Source of the DNA: an uncultured SAR86 cluster bacterium
GTDB lineage: Bacteria > Pseudomonadota > Gammaproteobacteria > Magnimaribacterales > AG-339-G14
DNA: 64,000 nt
Assembly: GCA_902563105.1 (NCBI GenBank)
Contig: CACEVU010000001.1
Span: 427,755 to 491,754 of the forward strand
Direction: 5' to 3'
The notes beneath the pieces are model-generated. The model did no database searches, was not told the DNA's origin, and was given only the letters and a program-made list of their open reading frames with translations. Below are positions 44,345 through 56,367 of this stretch, piece by piece (the first letter of the stretch is position 1; the number at the start of each line of letters is the position of its first letter). A program made the position numbers and the translations under genes.

Positions 44345-45331
44345 ATGGATTACAAAGCTTTAATAACTTCAGAAAAAGATAAATCATTTATCAATTCGAT
44401 AGAGATCAAAGATACCGAGTCTTTACCAGAAAACGATACCTTGATAAAAGTTAAGTTTTCATCACTAAATTATAAAGATGCGTTATCTGCCTCAGGCAAC
44501 AAAGGAGTCACTAGAAATTATCCCCACACTCCTGGAATAGATGCGGCCGGTGTGATAGAAAAAACCACAGGCTCCAAATTCAAAATTGGTGACGAGGTTA
44601 TTGTTACGGGTTATGACATGGGCATGAATACCAGCGGCGGTTTTGGAGAGTATATTAGCGTCCCTGAAACTTGGATCGTAAAAAAACCTGATAATTTATC
44701 TTTATCAGAATCCATGGCATTCGGTACAGCTGGTTTAACAGCAGGCTTGTGTCTAAGAAAACTTTTGCTTCATGGGCTAAAACCTGAAGATGGAGAAGTT
44801 TTTGTTTCCGGGGTTACAGGAGGAGTAGGAATAATCAGCTTAATGCTTTTCAATAAAATTGGCTTTGATGTAACTGCTATCACTGGAAAAACAGATCAAG
44901 CAGATCTTCTTAAAAGTTTAGGTGCAAAAAAAATTATAGATCGAAACGAATTGGACTTAGATTTAATATCGCCCTTACAAAAACCTATTTATGCCGGTGG
45001 TATTGATGCGGTTGGAGGAAAAATATTGTCCAATTTAATATGTTCAACTTCTCAAAGGGCTGCTATTGCATGTTGTGGCATGGTTGGCGGAATTTCTCTA
45101 GATACCAGTATCTTTCCTTTTATATTGAGAGGCTTATCACTTTTTGGTATAGATTCAGCAGAGTCTCTTTTAGAAACAAAAGAAGAGATATGGAACAACT
45201 TTGCTACCGATTGGAAGCTTGAAAATATCGATCAGAATATTAATAATATTTCTTTGGAAGATCTTCCAAGGGAAATTGAAAAAATATTAAAGGGTGATCA
45301 AGTTGGAAGAGTTAGAATAGCTTATGACTGA
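44345..45331 (+). CDS. acuI: acryloyl-CoA reductase AcuI / YhdH-family quinone oxidoreductase
   Basis: Medium-chain dehydrogenase/reductase of 328 residues, without zinc ligands. It has the YhdH/AcuI signature SLNYKDALSASGNKG, PHTPGIDAAGV, FGTAGLTAGLC, VSGVTGGVGII (Rossmann) and RGLSLFGIDSAE, all matching E. coli YhdH/AcuI in order. The family reduces acryloyl-CoA to propionyl-CoA with NADPH; in marine bacteria this detoxifies acrylate from DMSP. No DMSP lyase or demethylase gene lies in this window. The start is ATG 44345; it overlaps a small membrane gene by 8 bases. Confidence 0.92.
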   Translation: MDYKALITSEKDKSFINSIEIKDTESLPENDTLIKVKFSSLNYKDALSASGNKGVTRNYPHTPGIDAAGVIEKTTGSKFKIGDEVIVTGYDMGMNTSGGFGEYISVPETWIVKKPDNLSLSESMAFGTAGLTAGLCLRKLLLHGLKPEDGEVFVSGVTGGVGIISLMLFNKIGFDVTAITGKTDQADLLKSLGAKKIIDRNELDLDLISPLQKPIYAGGIDAVGGKILSNLICSTSQRAAIACCGMVGGISLDTSIFPFILRGLSLFGIDSAESLLETKEEIWNNFATDWKLENIDQNINNISLEDLPREIEKILKGDQVGRVRIAYD

Positions 45332-45449
45332 AGAAAATAATTACGACGAAAAAACTGCTAACGAAGATAGTAAGTTAGATGCTTATATGTCTGTTCTAAT
45401 AATTCTAGCTGTTACTGGCATAATCGTTTTTTGGGTAGCAACACAATAA
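45324..45449 (+). CDS. 41-residue single-pass membrane protein
   Basis: Short gene from ATG 45324 to TAA 45447-45449. The first 20 residues are acidic (MTEENNYDEKTANEDSKLD), followed by one hydrophobic helix (MSVLIILAVTGIIVFWVATQ). It overlaps acuI by 8 bases and its stop overlaps the next ATG as TAATG, so coupled translation through all three genes is likely. No known family recognised; the clean N-in type topology and coupling support reality. Confidence 0.65.
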   Translation: MTEENNYDEKTANEDSKLDAYMSVLIILAVTGIIVFWVATQ

Positions 45450-46423
45450 TGTCAGTTTCTGATCTTTTTAAAAATACTCGTTTACCTGTGTTAGCGGCAC
45501 CGCTGTTTATAATTTCTTATCCTGAACTAGTTATTGCACAGTGCAAGGCAGGAGTTATTGGATCTTTTCCGGCATTAAATGCTAGACCGGCCGAAGAATT
45601 AGAAAAATGGATTATTAAGATAAGCACTGAGTTGGATAAATATAAAGAAGAACATCCAGATGAAATAGTTTCTCCTTTCGCGGTCAATCAGATATGTCAC
45701 AGTTCAAACGACAGATTGGAGCACGACGTAGAAATTTGCGTAAAACATAAAGTACCCATGGTAATCACAAGTCTTAGAGCGCCAAAATTTGTCGTAGATG
45801 CTATTCATAGTTATGGCGGAGTTGTGATGCATGATGTAATTAATGTTAGGCATGCTAAAAAAGCAGTTGAAGAGGGTGCTGATGGGTTGATCTTAGTCTG
45901 TGCTGGAGCAGGTGGTCATGCTGGGACTTTAAGCCCTTTTGCTTTAGTCAATGAAGTAAGGGAGTTTTTTGATGGCCCAATTGCTTTATCAGGCAGTATA
46001 TCCGAAGGCTCATCAGTTTTATCAGCTCAAGCACTAGGAGCTGATTATGCTTACATCGGGACAAGGTTTATTGCTACTAAAGAAGCAAATGCATCTCCAG
46101 GGTATAAGCAGATGTTAGTGGATAGTGAAGCTAAAGATATTATGTATAGCCCAACTTTCACAGGTGTTAATGGAAATTATTTAAAGCCAAGCGTGGTAAA
46201 TGCTGGTCTAGATCCTGACAATCTACCGCACGCCGATAAAAATGATATGAATTTTGGTAGCTCAGGACTTTCTGGGGATAATTCAAAAAAAGCTTGGAAA
46301 GATATTTGGGGTTCTGGTCAAGGGATTGGTTCTATTAAAGAAATATCTTCAGTAAAAGATACTGTTGATAAATTATATTCTGAATATCAGTCTTCTAAAA
46401 AAAGGCTAGATAAAATCAGCTAA
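45449..46423 (+). CDS. nitronate monooxygenase-like flavin oxidoreductase
   Basis: FMN-dependent TIM-barrel enzyme of 324 residues from the ATG at 45449; six more residues upstream in frame lack a start motif and overlap the small gene. Features: PVLAAPLFIIS, VNQICHSSNDRLEHDVE, GADGLILVCAGAGGHAG (FMN phosphate loop with the catalytic His), and ALGADYAYIGTRF. The class oxidises alkyl nitronates (2-nitropropane dioxygenase) but many members have other or unknown substrates. It is translationally coupled to the small membrane gene by 1 base. Confidence 0.9.
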   Translation: MSVSDLFKNTRLPVLAAPLFIISYPELVIAQCKAGVIGSFPALNARPAEELEKWIIKISTELDKYKEEHPDEIVSPFAVNQICHSSNDRLEHDVEICVKHKVPMVITSLRAPKFVVDAIHSYGGVVMHDVINVRHAKKAVEEGADGLILVCAGAGGHAGTLSPFALVNEVREFFDGPIALSGSISEGSSVLSAQALGADYAYIGTRFIATKEANASPGYKQMLVDSEAKDIMYSPTFTGVNGNYLKPSVVNAGLDPDNLPHADKNDMNFGSSGLSGDNSKKAWKDIWGSGQGIGSIKEISSVKDTVDKLYSEYQSSKKRLDKIS

Positions 46424-46430
46424 TCAACTT

Positions 46431-47150
46431 TTAGTTCTTTACATACTCTCTGCTTAGAAGAAACTGATCAAAATCCATATGCATAATAGACTGATCATTT
46501 TGATAAGTTAGAGCATTGACACTTCTTTTAATCATTTGCGCAGGAATTGGTTGCTTGCGCGCATATTTTTTTGCTTCATCAAAGGTAATCTTTTCTAGAT
46601 CCTCTGTTTTGCATACTTGATCGATAAGCCCCCAGTCTAATAAAGTATAAGCATTCTCCAATTCTCCGCCAATGACCATTTTTTTTGTTTTAGCAGGTCC
46701 AATCAATCTAAGAATTAAAGGCAACCCGAACCAATTTAAATTCATTCCAAGGTTTATTTCAGGATACCCTAAAAGGGTTTTTTCAGAGGCAATTCTAAAA
46801 TCGCAAGCAGTTGCGATACAGGCAGCTCCACCGAGGCAATATCCTTTCAAAGAAGATATGGTAATTTGGTCTAATTGTAGAATTGATTGAATGACTTCTT
46901 TTCCTAAGTTATTTTTCCAAGTTTCTATATCAGACTTTTTTTTTGGTATTTCTTTTATGTCTGCACCGGCCGAAAAATTTTCACCGGTTGTCTGATAAAT
47001 AATAACTCTCGTTTTAAAATCTTTTTTGAGTTCATTGTTTATTGAAATAAGCTCTTTAAGAGTTTTTGAATTTAATGCGTTCATTGATTTGTTCCTATTA
47101 AAGGAAACAACACAAATATTTTTTGTTTTTTTTAATTTAAAATTGTTCAT
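46431..47150 (-). CDS. enoyl-CoA hydratase/isomerase family protein
   Basis: Crotonase-fold protein of 239 residues from ATG 47150; the frame continues to 47231 but that would overlap trxB and adds basic residues not seen in the family. Motifs: NRNKSMNALNSKTL, the oxyanion loop ENFSAGADIKEI, and LKGYCLGGAACIATACDFRIAS with GYPEINLGMN. The second catalytic Glu is present in PEINLG; the first crotonase Glu (A-E-L position) appears as Ala/Cys, so it could be an isomerase-, hydrolase- or decarboxylase-like member. It lies downstream of trxB on the same strand. Confidence 0.87.
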   Translation of the reverse strand: MNNFKLKKTKNICVVSFNRNKSMNALNSKTLKELISINNELKKDFKTRVIIYQTTGENFSAGADIKEIPKKKSDIETWKNNLGKEVIQSILQLDQITISSLKGYCLGGAACIATACDFRIASEKTLLGYPEINLGMNLNWFGLPLILRLIGPAKTKKMVIGGELENAYTLLDWGLIDQVCKTEDLEKITFDEAKKYARKQPIPAQMIKRSVNALTYQNDQSIMHMDFDQFLLSREYVKN

Positions 47151-47182
47151 CTTATTCAAACGAATAGAAACATTAGAGGACT

Positions 47183-48136
<954 letters not shown>

Positions 48137-48151
48137 TTATACAAAGATAAC

Positions 48152-50489
48152 GTGCCAGAAAAACGAGTATCTTCATCATTATTAGACCTCATTAATTCAT
48201 TGAGTTTATCTTCTACCGCAAAAAGAATTTTTTCCGATAGTTTTATTTTATTTTTGATTTTATTGGGCATTATATTTGTAATTTCATTGTGGACATTCAA
48301 TCCTAGCGACCAAAATATATTTCTTTTAAAAGAGAATTCTAACTTTTCAAACAGTATAGGCCTTATAGGAGCTTATTTATCTTATTATAGTTATATGCTC
48401 CTAGGAGTTACGGCCTGGTTATTAGTAATTCCTACTTTTTGGGTTCCAATAAAGTATTTATTTTCTGAAAGGCCAGCGGATAGCCCAATAAACTTCAAAA
48501 AATTATTTTTTTCATTCGCCGGCTTTATACTCTTTGTTTTTTCTTTAGCTACAATATTTGCTATTCATTTAGAGCCTTTTAAAGACTTTTTTCCAAAAAC
48601 TTCTGCAGGCTTTGTAGGGTTGACAATAAAAGATTTTTTATTACCATACCTCGCCGTTTTAGGCTCCACGATTGTTTCAGTTTTTTTCCTTCTCATTAGT
48701 TTCACTCTTACTGTAAATCTATCATGGAAAAACTTTATTTCAGATATCCAAGATTTTTTTATAAATTCTTCTCATTTAATTTCAAACTTTTTAAAAGACG
48801 GATTTTCATTGCTTATTAAAAAAAATAAAGAAAGACATGAGAAAAAAAATAGACAGTCATTTTTAGATGAACATAAAGACAAAATGGAAAAGATGCCTAA
48901 ACCAACCATTAAAGAGGCGCCAAAAGAAATTCCTCAAGGAAAGAAAGTCCATTTAGAGAAACAGACAGAATTATTTGAAAAATCTTTACCAGGATCTATG
49001 CCTAAAATTTCTTTACTACAAGAAAAGGTATCAGATTCCAAAGAATTTTCATCACAGCAGGCTTATGAGTTAGACGTTTTAAAAAATGCACTGATTACAA
49101 AATTAGCTGAATTTAAAATTACCGGTCCTGAAAACGAATACGCAGTTGTCAAAGAAACGATGAGAGGGCCAGTTGTTACAAGATTTGAAGTTGAATTACC
49201 TAAAGGAATAAAAGTTTCTCAAGTGTCTAGTCTTAATAAAGATTTAGCAAGATCTCTTGGAGTAGGAAGTTTGAGAATAGTTGAAGTAATCCAAGGTAGA
49301 GAAACAATTGGTATTGAAATTCCCAATGCTGATCGTGAGGATGTTTTACTTGGAGAAGTAATCTCTTCAAAAGTTTTTGAAGAATCAAAAAGCCCAATCA
49401 GTTTGGCATATGGAAAAGATATCGAGGGAAAACCTATCTTGGAAGATCTTGCAAGTTTGCCCCATTTACTAATTGCCGGAACTACAGGGTCTGGTAAATC
49501 AGTAGCTTTGAATTCGATGTTAATGAGCATTCTTTATAAAGCCACCCCAAGGGAAGTTAAATTAGTTCTCATAGATCCTAAAATGCTAGAACTGTCAGTA
49601 TATGAAGATTTACCTCATTTATTAACACCTGTAATTACGGATATGTCAGAAGCTGCTCATGGTTTGAGGTGGTGCGTAAATGAAATGGAAAGAAGGTATA
49701 AATTAATGGCTTCTTTATCAGTAAGAAACCTCAATGGTTTTAATACAAAAGTCTCTCAGGCAATTAAAGCAGGCAATCCTCTTAAAGATCCTTTGTGGAA
49801 ACCCAAAGAGGGTGAAGAGATTATAGAATCTGAAATTCCTCTTCTTGAAGAATTGCCGTTAATTGTTATTGCTGTTGATGAACTAGCAGACTTGATGATG
49901 GTTGTTGGGAAAAAAGTTGAACATTTAATCGCTAGATTGGCTCAAAAAGCAAGAGCTGCAGGGATACATATGCTTTTGGCAACTCAAAGACCTTCAGTGG
50001 ATGTCATTACTGGACTTATAAAAGCAAATATTTCTGCAAGAATGGCATTTAATGTCGCTTCTTCTATGGATTCAAGAGTTGTGTTAGATCAAGTAGGAGC
50101 AGAACAACTTCTTGGTAAAGGAGATATGCTCTATGTTGGATCAGGCACTTCTATACCATTGAGAGTCCACGGAGCTTTCGTGGGTGAAGATGAAATATTA
50201 AGAGTTGTAGAGGATTGGAAGAAAAAAGAAGATGTTGATTATCTTGAAGAAGTTACCAAGGCTCCCGAAGTTGCAGATATCAATACTGAAGGAGGAGATT
50301 CAGAAAAAGATGAATTTTACGATCAAGCCGTTTCTTTTGTTTTAGAAACTAGAAGAGCATCAATCTCTGCTGTCCAAAGAAAATTCAGAATCGGTTACAA
50401 CAGAGCAGCACGATTGATCGAGGCAATGGAAGATGCAGGTTTGGTAAGCGAAATGAATTCCAATGGCAACAGGGAAGTATTAGCTCCAA

Positions 50490-50506
<17 letters not shown>
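48152..50506 (+). CDS. ftsK: DNA translocase FtsK
   Basis: Membrane-anchored hexameric DNA pump of 784 residues that clears chromosome dimers at the septum with XerCD. Four N-terminal helices (about 30-195), a short charged linker (about 220-300, much shorter than in E. coli), then the alpha/beta motor with Walker A AGTTGSGKS (about residue 443) and Walker B IVIAVDELADLMM, and the C-terminal winged-helix gamma domain (about 715-770, YDQAVSFVLETRRASISAVQ) that reads KOPS. The start is GTG at 48152. lolA overlaps its 3' end by 17 bases. Confidence 0.97.
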
Positions 50507-52321
<1,815 letters not shown>

Positions 52322-52352
52322 TTATATTTTTCCTGATAAACTCATTTTCCTT

Positions 52353-53369
52353 ATGGATTTTCTTATTGAATACGGTTTGTTTTTACTAAAAACTTTAACC
52401 TTCTTAATTATTATTGCCGTTCCACTTTTATTGATCTTTTCTTCAAAAGGAAAGAATAACCCTGCTTCTGGCTCCCTAAAAATTACCAACCTTTCAGATA
52501 AATTTGAGAATATGGCAGGTGCTATAAAATCTTTATCTTTGAATAAAGCAGAGCGTAAAAAACTTTTCAAAGAAAAAAAGAAACAATTTAAAGCTAAAAA
52601 AAATCAGGCAATCACGAAACCAGTTTATGTTTTAAATTTTAATGGCGACATAGAAGCATCTTCTGTAGAAAATTTAAAAGAGGAAATATCTGCTATTTTA
52701 AAAAGCGAAACTAAGTGTCAAGAACTCGTTTTGAGACTGGAAAGTCCCGGAGGTACTGTAATAGGATATGGTTTATGTGCAGCACAATTACAAAGATTAA
52801 GAGATGCTGGTATTAAGATAACAGCTTGTGTAGATAAAGTCGCTGCATCAGGTGGTTATATGATGGCATGTGTATGCAACAAAATAGTTTCTTCACCGTT
52901 TGCAATAATTGGATCTATAGGCGTTGTTGCAGCTATTCCAAATTTCCATAAAATTCTTAAAAAAAATGATGTCGACTATGAACTTCATACTGCAGGAGAA
53001 TATAAAAGAACTATAACTATGTTTGGAGAGACGACGCCAGCGGGTAGAAAAAAATTCAAGGAACATTTAGAGGATATCCACATCCTATTTAAAGACCACA
53101 TCAAAAAATTCAGGCCTAAATTAAATATGAAAAAAATCGCAACCGGAGAAACTTGGGAAGGAATCAAAGCTTTAGAAGTAGGATTGGTTGATGAAATTTC
53201 TACCAGTGACGAATATTTATTGAACCTCTCAAAAAAACATGAGATTTTTGAAATTTCTTATATTACGAAACAAAATCTACAAGATAGATTTAGTGGGTTC
53301 ATTTCCTCATCAATTTCAAAAATAATATTTTCTCTGGAATCTTTTTTTGAAAAAAATAAATATAGGTAG
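52353..53369 (+). CDS. sohB: SohB, inner-membrane signal-peptide-peptidase-like protease
   Basis: Protease of 338 residues: one N-terminal membrane helix (about 5-28), a basic segment (KKLFKEKKKQFKAKKNQ), then the SppA/SohB crotonase-fold domain. The Ser-Lys dyad is visible as Ser in DKVAASGGYMMA and Lys in GEYKRTITMF. The family digests membrane-embedded or signal peptides in the periplasm. It follows serS at a 31-base distance and converges on a small membrane gene. Confidence 0.95.
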   Translation: MDFLIEYGLFLLKTLTFLIIIAVPLLLIFSSKGKNNPASGSLKITNLSDKFENMAGAIKSLSLNKAERKKLFKEKKKQFKAKKNQAITKPVYVLNFNGDIEASSVENLKEEISAILKSETKCQELVLRLESPGGTVIGYGLCAAQLQRLRDAGIKITACVDKVAASGGYMMACVCNKIVSSPFAIIGSIGVVAAIPNFHKILKKNDVDYELHTAGEYKRTITMFGETTPAGRKKFKEHLEDIHILFKDHIKKFRPKLNMKKIATGETWEGIKALEVGLVDEISTSDEYLLNLSKKHEIFEISYITKQNLQDRFSGFISSSISKIIFSLESFFEKNKYR

Positions 53370-53390
53370 ATTTATATAAAGTACTGAAGC

Positions 53391-53618
53391 TTATTTTTTC
53401 AAAATAGCAAAAATAATTATTAAAGAAACCAAAGCTAAGAGCCCATTTTCTCCAAATAAATTCATTACCTCAGAAACGTTATTAAGTATTTTTCCAAAAA
53501 CAGGTGTTTCTGGACCAAAAATCAATCCAATCAATACAGAAATAGTTATAAATAAGCCAAGTATTTCTGACGATTTATATAAGAATTTCTTTATTTTTTT
53601 GAATTTAAAAATTTCCAT
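53391..53618 (-). CDS. small two-helix membrane protein, paralogue of 53664
   Basis: A 75-residue hydrophobic protein: basic start (MEIFKFKKIKKFL), then two helices (about 18-37 and 55-73) ending with LKK. Compared with the 53664 protein the spacing of the second part is nearly the same (GLIFGPETPVFGKILNN versus GIVFDNNAWFFGGVLGN; FGENGLLALV versus LGDAGIVGLL), so the two are tandem paralogues. It has no clear Shine-Dalgarno. Function unknown. Confidence 0.75.
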   Translation of the reverse strand: MEIFKFKKIKKFLYKSSEILGLFITISVLIGLIFGPETPVFGKILNNVSEVMNLFGENGLLALVSLIIIFAILKK

Positions 53619-53629
53619 TTTTTTTAAAA

Positions 53630-53656
53630 TTGAGCCGGAGAAAATCCCCGGCTCAA
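53630..53656 (-). terminator. strong hairpin between the two small membrane genes
   Basis: A perfect 9-bp stem TTGAGCCGG (53630-53638) / CCGGCTCAA (53648-53656), followed on the minus strand by TTTTAAAAAAAA. It lies 8 bases after the stop of 53664 and ends just before the start of 53618. Termination is likely but the U-tract is short (four U). Confidence 0.7.
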
Positions 53657-53663
53657 TGCTAAA

Positions 53664-53885
53664 TTACTTAAGTAATTTATAAAGCAGTGCTGCAGCTAAA
53701 AGACCTACAATTCCAGCATCACCCAATTGTTGAATAACACCTAGCAGATTTCCTAATACTCCACCGAAGAACCATGCATTGTTATCAAAAACAATACCGG
53801 CTACAACACCAAGAGCGATTACACCGACTAAGATTCCAGTTAAACCAGAAACTAAGTCTCTAATCATATCAAATGCTTTATCCAT
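53664..53885 (-). CDS. small two-helix Gly/Ala-rich membrane protein
   Basis: A 73-residue protein: MDKAFDMIRDLVSG start, two helices (about 13-33 and 50-70, rich in Gly, Ala, Leu), and a C-terminal LLYKLLK. The Shine-Dalgarno GGGGAGGT is the strongest seen in the window, 7 bases before ATG, implying heavy translation. A terminator-like hairpin follows. No family recognised; holin-like or bacteriocin-like helical hairpins look similar, but nothing decides between them. Confidence 0.8.
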   Translation of the reverse strand: MDKAFDMIRDLVSGLTGILVGVIALGVVAGIVFDNNAWFFGGVLGNLLGVIQQLGDAGIVGLLAAALLYKLLK

Positions 53886-54044
53886 AATTACCTCCCCATA
53901 TTTATGTGATTTAGCTTATTTATAAAAACATAGGAGAAAGTGAGCATCAATTTTTTTCTTATAATGGATTACTATCAAACTTATTTTCTGTCAAACTTAA
54001 GATTAAATAAGTAAATAAAAAAGATAATAAAACAAGTAAAAAAA
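53886..54044. other. 159-base divergent spacer
   Basis: Between the small membrane gene (minus) and acyl-CoA synthetase (plus). It holds the GGGGAGGT Shine-Dalgarno of the former and AT-rich promoter-like sequence on both sides; no further gene is visible. Confidence 0.4.
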
Positions 54045-55610
54045 ATGAATATTCCTGAAAACAAAACACTCCAAGAATTATTTAAGTGGCGTTTTAATAA
54101 AACGCCCACAGCGATTGCACATAAATTTCTAGATAGAGAAACCACCTATGAAGATTTAAATATTTTTTCTAATCAAGTTGCTAACGGCATAATTGATTTG
54201 GGTTGTTTGCAAGATTCTAGAATCGCGTATTACGGAAAAAACTCAGACTATTTTTTTGAATTTCTGATTGGAACGCTTAAATCAAATACCGTGACGGTTG
54301 GTGTAAATTGGCGTTTAGCACCACCCGAAGTGAGTTACGTGTTAAATGATTCTGAAAGCGAAGTACTATTTGTTGGAGAAGAATTTTATCCAGTCATAGA
54401 TCAAATTATTGATGAACTTCCTAAAATTAAAAAAATCATTGCTGTCGATGGAAATCACGAAAAATATGAAGACTTCATATCATGGAGAAATTCCCAATCA
54501 AAAAATGATACAGGATTGGTCTCCGATTTAGATGACGATATTCTACAACTTTATACATCAGGTACTACAGGTCATCCTAAGGGAGTGCAACTTACAAATA
54601 AAAATTTTTCAGCTGCCAATTCGAGCATCGACGGTATCGTCCCTTTTGAAGAGGGAAGTACCAATTTGGTTTGTATGCCTGGCTACCATGTAGCTGGCAC
54701 AAACTGGGGGATTTGGGGGTATGTATTTGGCTGCAGGAATATAATTATTGCCGATATAGATCCTGGACTTATTCTTAAACTCATAGAAGAAGAAAAAATT
54801 AGGTCTTCCTTATTTGTTCCTGCAGTTATTTTATTTTTAATAAGTCATCCGGATGCATCAACCACGGATTTTTCATCTTTAAATTTCGTTCTTTACGGAG
54901 CTTCTCCAATTGCAGATGACACCATTCTCAAAGCGCAAGAGATAATGAAGTGTGATCTTTTTCAGGTCTATGGCCTGACTGAGACCAGCGGGGCAATAAC
55001 CATAATGTTGCCGGAAGATCATGATCCCAAAAAGGGCAAATTAAGGTCTTGTGGTAAAGCACTTAAAGGAGTGAAATTAAAAGTTGTCGACGAAAATGGA
55101 GCAGATCTAAAGCCTGGAGAGATAGGAGAGGTTTTATCTAAATCAGATCTCAATATGAAAGGGTATTGGAATAAACCAGATGCAACTAAGGAATCGATTG
55201 TAGATGGTTGGTTTTATTCAGGCGATGCCGGATATTTTGATGAAGAGGGCTATTTATTTATCCACGACCGAGTTAAAGACATGATTGTATCTGGAGGAGA
55301 GAATATTTATCCAGCTGAGGTAGAAAATGCCTTGATGAGTCATGAGGAAATTTTAGATGCTGCTGTTGTGGGAATTCCTGATGAAAAATGGGGCGAAACA
55401 GTAAAAGGCTTTGTTGTTCTTTCGGATTCGTCTTCCTTGGATGAAGAACAAATCATTTCCTACACTCGAACACAAATAGCAGGCTATAAGTGCCCAAGAT
55501 CGATTAACTTTATACCCGAATTACCCCGTAATCCTTCTGGAAAAATTTTAAGAAGAGAACTAAGAGATCCTTACTGGGAAGGAATCGATAGAAAGGTATC
55601 TGGTAATTAA
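54045..55610 (+). CDS. acyl-CoA synthetase (AMP-binding, long-chain type)
   Basis: ANL-superfamily ligase of 521 residues. P-loop YTSGTTGHPKG (Thr/Ser-rich), adenine-binding YGLTETSG, hinge GWFYSGDAGYFDEEGY and DRVKDMIVSGGENIYP, and the catalytic Lys in PRNPSGKILRRELR. It adenylates a carboxylic acid and forms acyl-CoA; the size and the YGASPIA stretch fit medium- or long-chain or bile-acid-type substrates. The AhpD-like gene follows in 4 bases. Together with the P450 and racemase it supports lipid catabolism. Confidence 0.93.
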   Translation: MNIPENKTLQELFKWRFNKTPTAIAHKFLDRETTYEDLNIFSNQVANGIIDLGCLQDSRIAYYGKNSDYFFEFLIGTLKSNTVTVGVNWRLAPPEVSYVLNDSESEVLFVGEEFYPVIDQIIDELPKIKKIIAVDGNHEKYEDFISWRNSQSKNDTGLVSDLDDDILQLYTSGTTGHPKGVQLTNKNFSAANSSIDGIVPFEEGSTNLVCMPGYHVAGTNWGIWGYVFGCRNIIIADIDPGLILKLIEEEKIRSSLFVPAVILFLISHPDASTTDFSSLNFVLYGASPIADDTILKAQEIMKCDLFQVYGLTETSGAITIMLPEDHDPKKGKLRSCGKALKGVKLKVVDENGADLKPGEIGEVLSKSDLNMKGYWNKPDATKESIVDGWFYSGDAGYFDEEGYLFIHDRVKDMIVSGGENIYPAEVENALMSHEEILDAAVVGIPDEKWGETVKGFVVLSDSSSLDEEQIISYTRTQIAGYKCPRSINFIPELPRNPSGKILRRELRDPYWEGIDRKVSGN

Positions 55611-55614
55611 GTTT

Positions 55615-56196
55615 ATGAACATTGCATTTATCGATACTAAAAAACGAGAAGACTTTCCAGAATTCAAAGAAATGTTTGGTTTCATTGAAAGTTATATGGG
55701 TTATCTACCAAATGCATATCTTTTAATGGCTGAAAATAGTTCATTAATAAAATCTTTTTCAGACTTAACCAACGCTATATTTCTGTCCAAAAATATTGAT
55801 GCTGGAACGAAACAATTGATTGCACTGGCCTCAAGCTTAAGCTCGGGTTGTAAATATTGTCAGTCGCATACTGCGCATGGCGCTGAAAGATCGGGAATTT
55901 CATTAAAAAAAATTTCTGATATTTTAATTTACTCAAAATCCAGCCATTATGACGATAAAGAAAAAGCTTTGCTTGATTTGGCCTTTGCCTCTGGAACTGC
56001 GCCCAATCAGAGTAAAAAAGAACATTTTGATAAACTAAAAGAGTATTTTTCTAACGAACAAATTATCGATATTGTTTCTGTAATTTCATTATTCGGTTTT
56101 CTAAATCGTTGGAACGATACGTTTGGAACTGTCATTGAAGAAGTACCAAGTAATTTTTTAGAAGAAAAGCTTATTCCAGTTGGCTGGCAGAAGTAA
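55615..56196 (+). CDS. AhpD-like carboxymuconolactone decarboxylase-family protein
   Basis: Protein of 193 residues in the AhpD/CMD superfamily, the larger peroxidase-related branch. It retains the thiol pair and histidine motif SGCKYCQSHTAHGAE (CxxC with the downstream His), and a preceding Gln/Ser in place of the glutamate of AhpD may modify the reaction. It probably reduces peroxides or a linked peroxiredoxin. ATG 55615, 4 bases after the synthetase, so cotranscribed. The remainder of the sequence (helical, residues 110-190) looks usual. Confidence 0.87.
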   Translation: MNIAFIDTKKREDFPEFKEMFGFIESYMGYLPNAYLLMAENSSLIKSFSDLTNAIFLSKNIDAGTKQLIALASSLSSGCKYCQSHTAHGAERSGISLKKISDILIYSKSSHYDDKEKALLDLAFASGTAPNQSKKEHFDKLKEYFSNEQIIDIVSVISLFGFLNRWNDTFGTVIEEVPSNFLEEKLIPVGWQK

Positions 56197-56220
56197 TTCT
56201 TCTTGATGTAAAATAATTAT

Positions 56221-56367
56221 ATGAAATTTTTGTTAATTTTTATGATGTTGTTTGTTTTGTCTTGCGGCAAAGATCCTGCAAAATCTGGCTCTTCAGGAGA
56301 AACCTCTATATTTTTAGGACCCAGTGGTACTCTGCCCAATCAGATAGATGCTGTAGAATCTAATTGA
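56221..56367 (+). CDS. tiny lipoprotein, coupled to the giant secreted protein
   Basis: A 48-residue protein: signal peptide and lipobox VLSC (Cys15) after MKFLLIFMMLF, then GKDPAKSGSSGETSIF and ending QIDAVESN. The mature part is a short Gly/Ser-rich chain of about 34 residues. The stop overlaps the TTG start of the 1042-residue gene (TTGA), implying translational coupling. No family recognised. It could be a small anchor or accessory to the secreted protein. Confidence 0.7.
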   Translation: MKFLLIFMMLFVLSCGKDPAKSGSSGETSIFLGPSGTLPNQIDAVESN

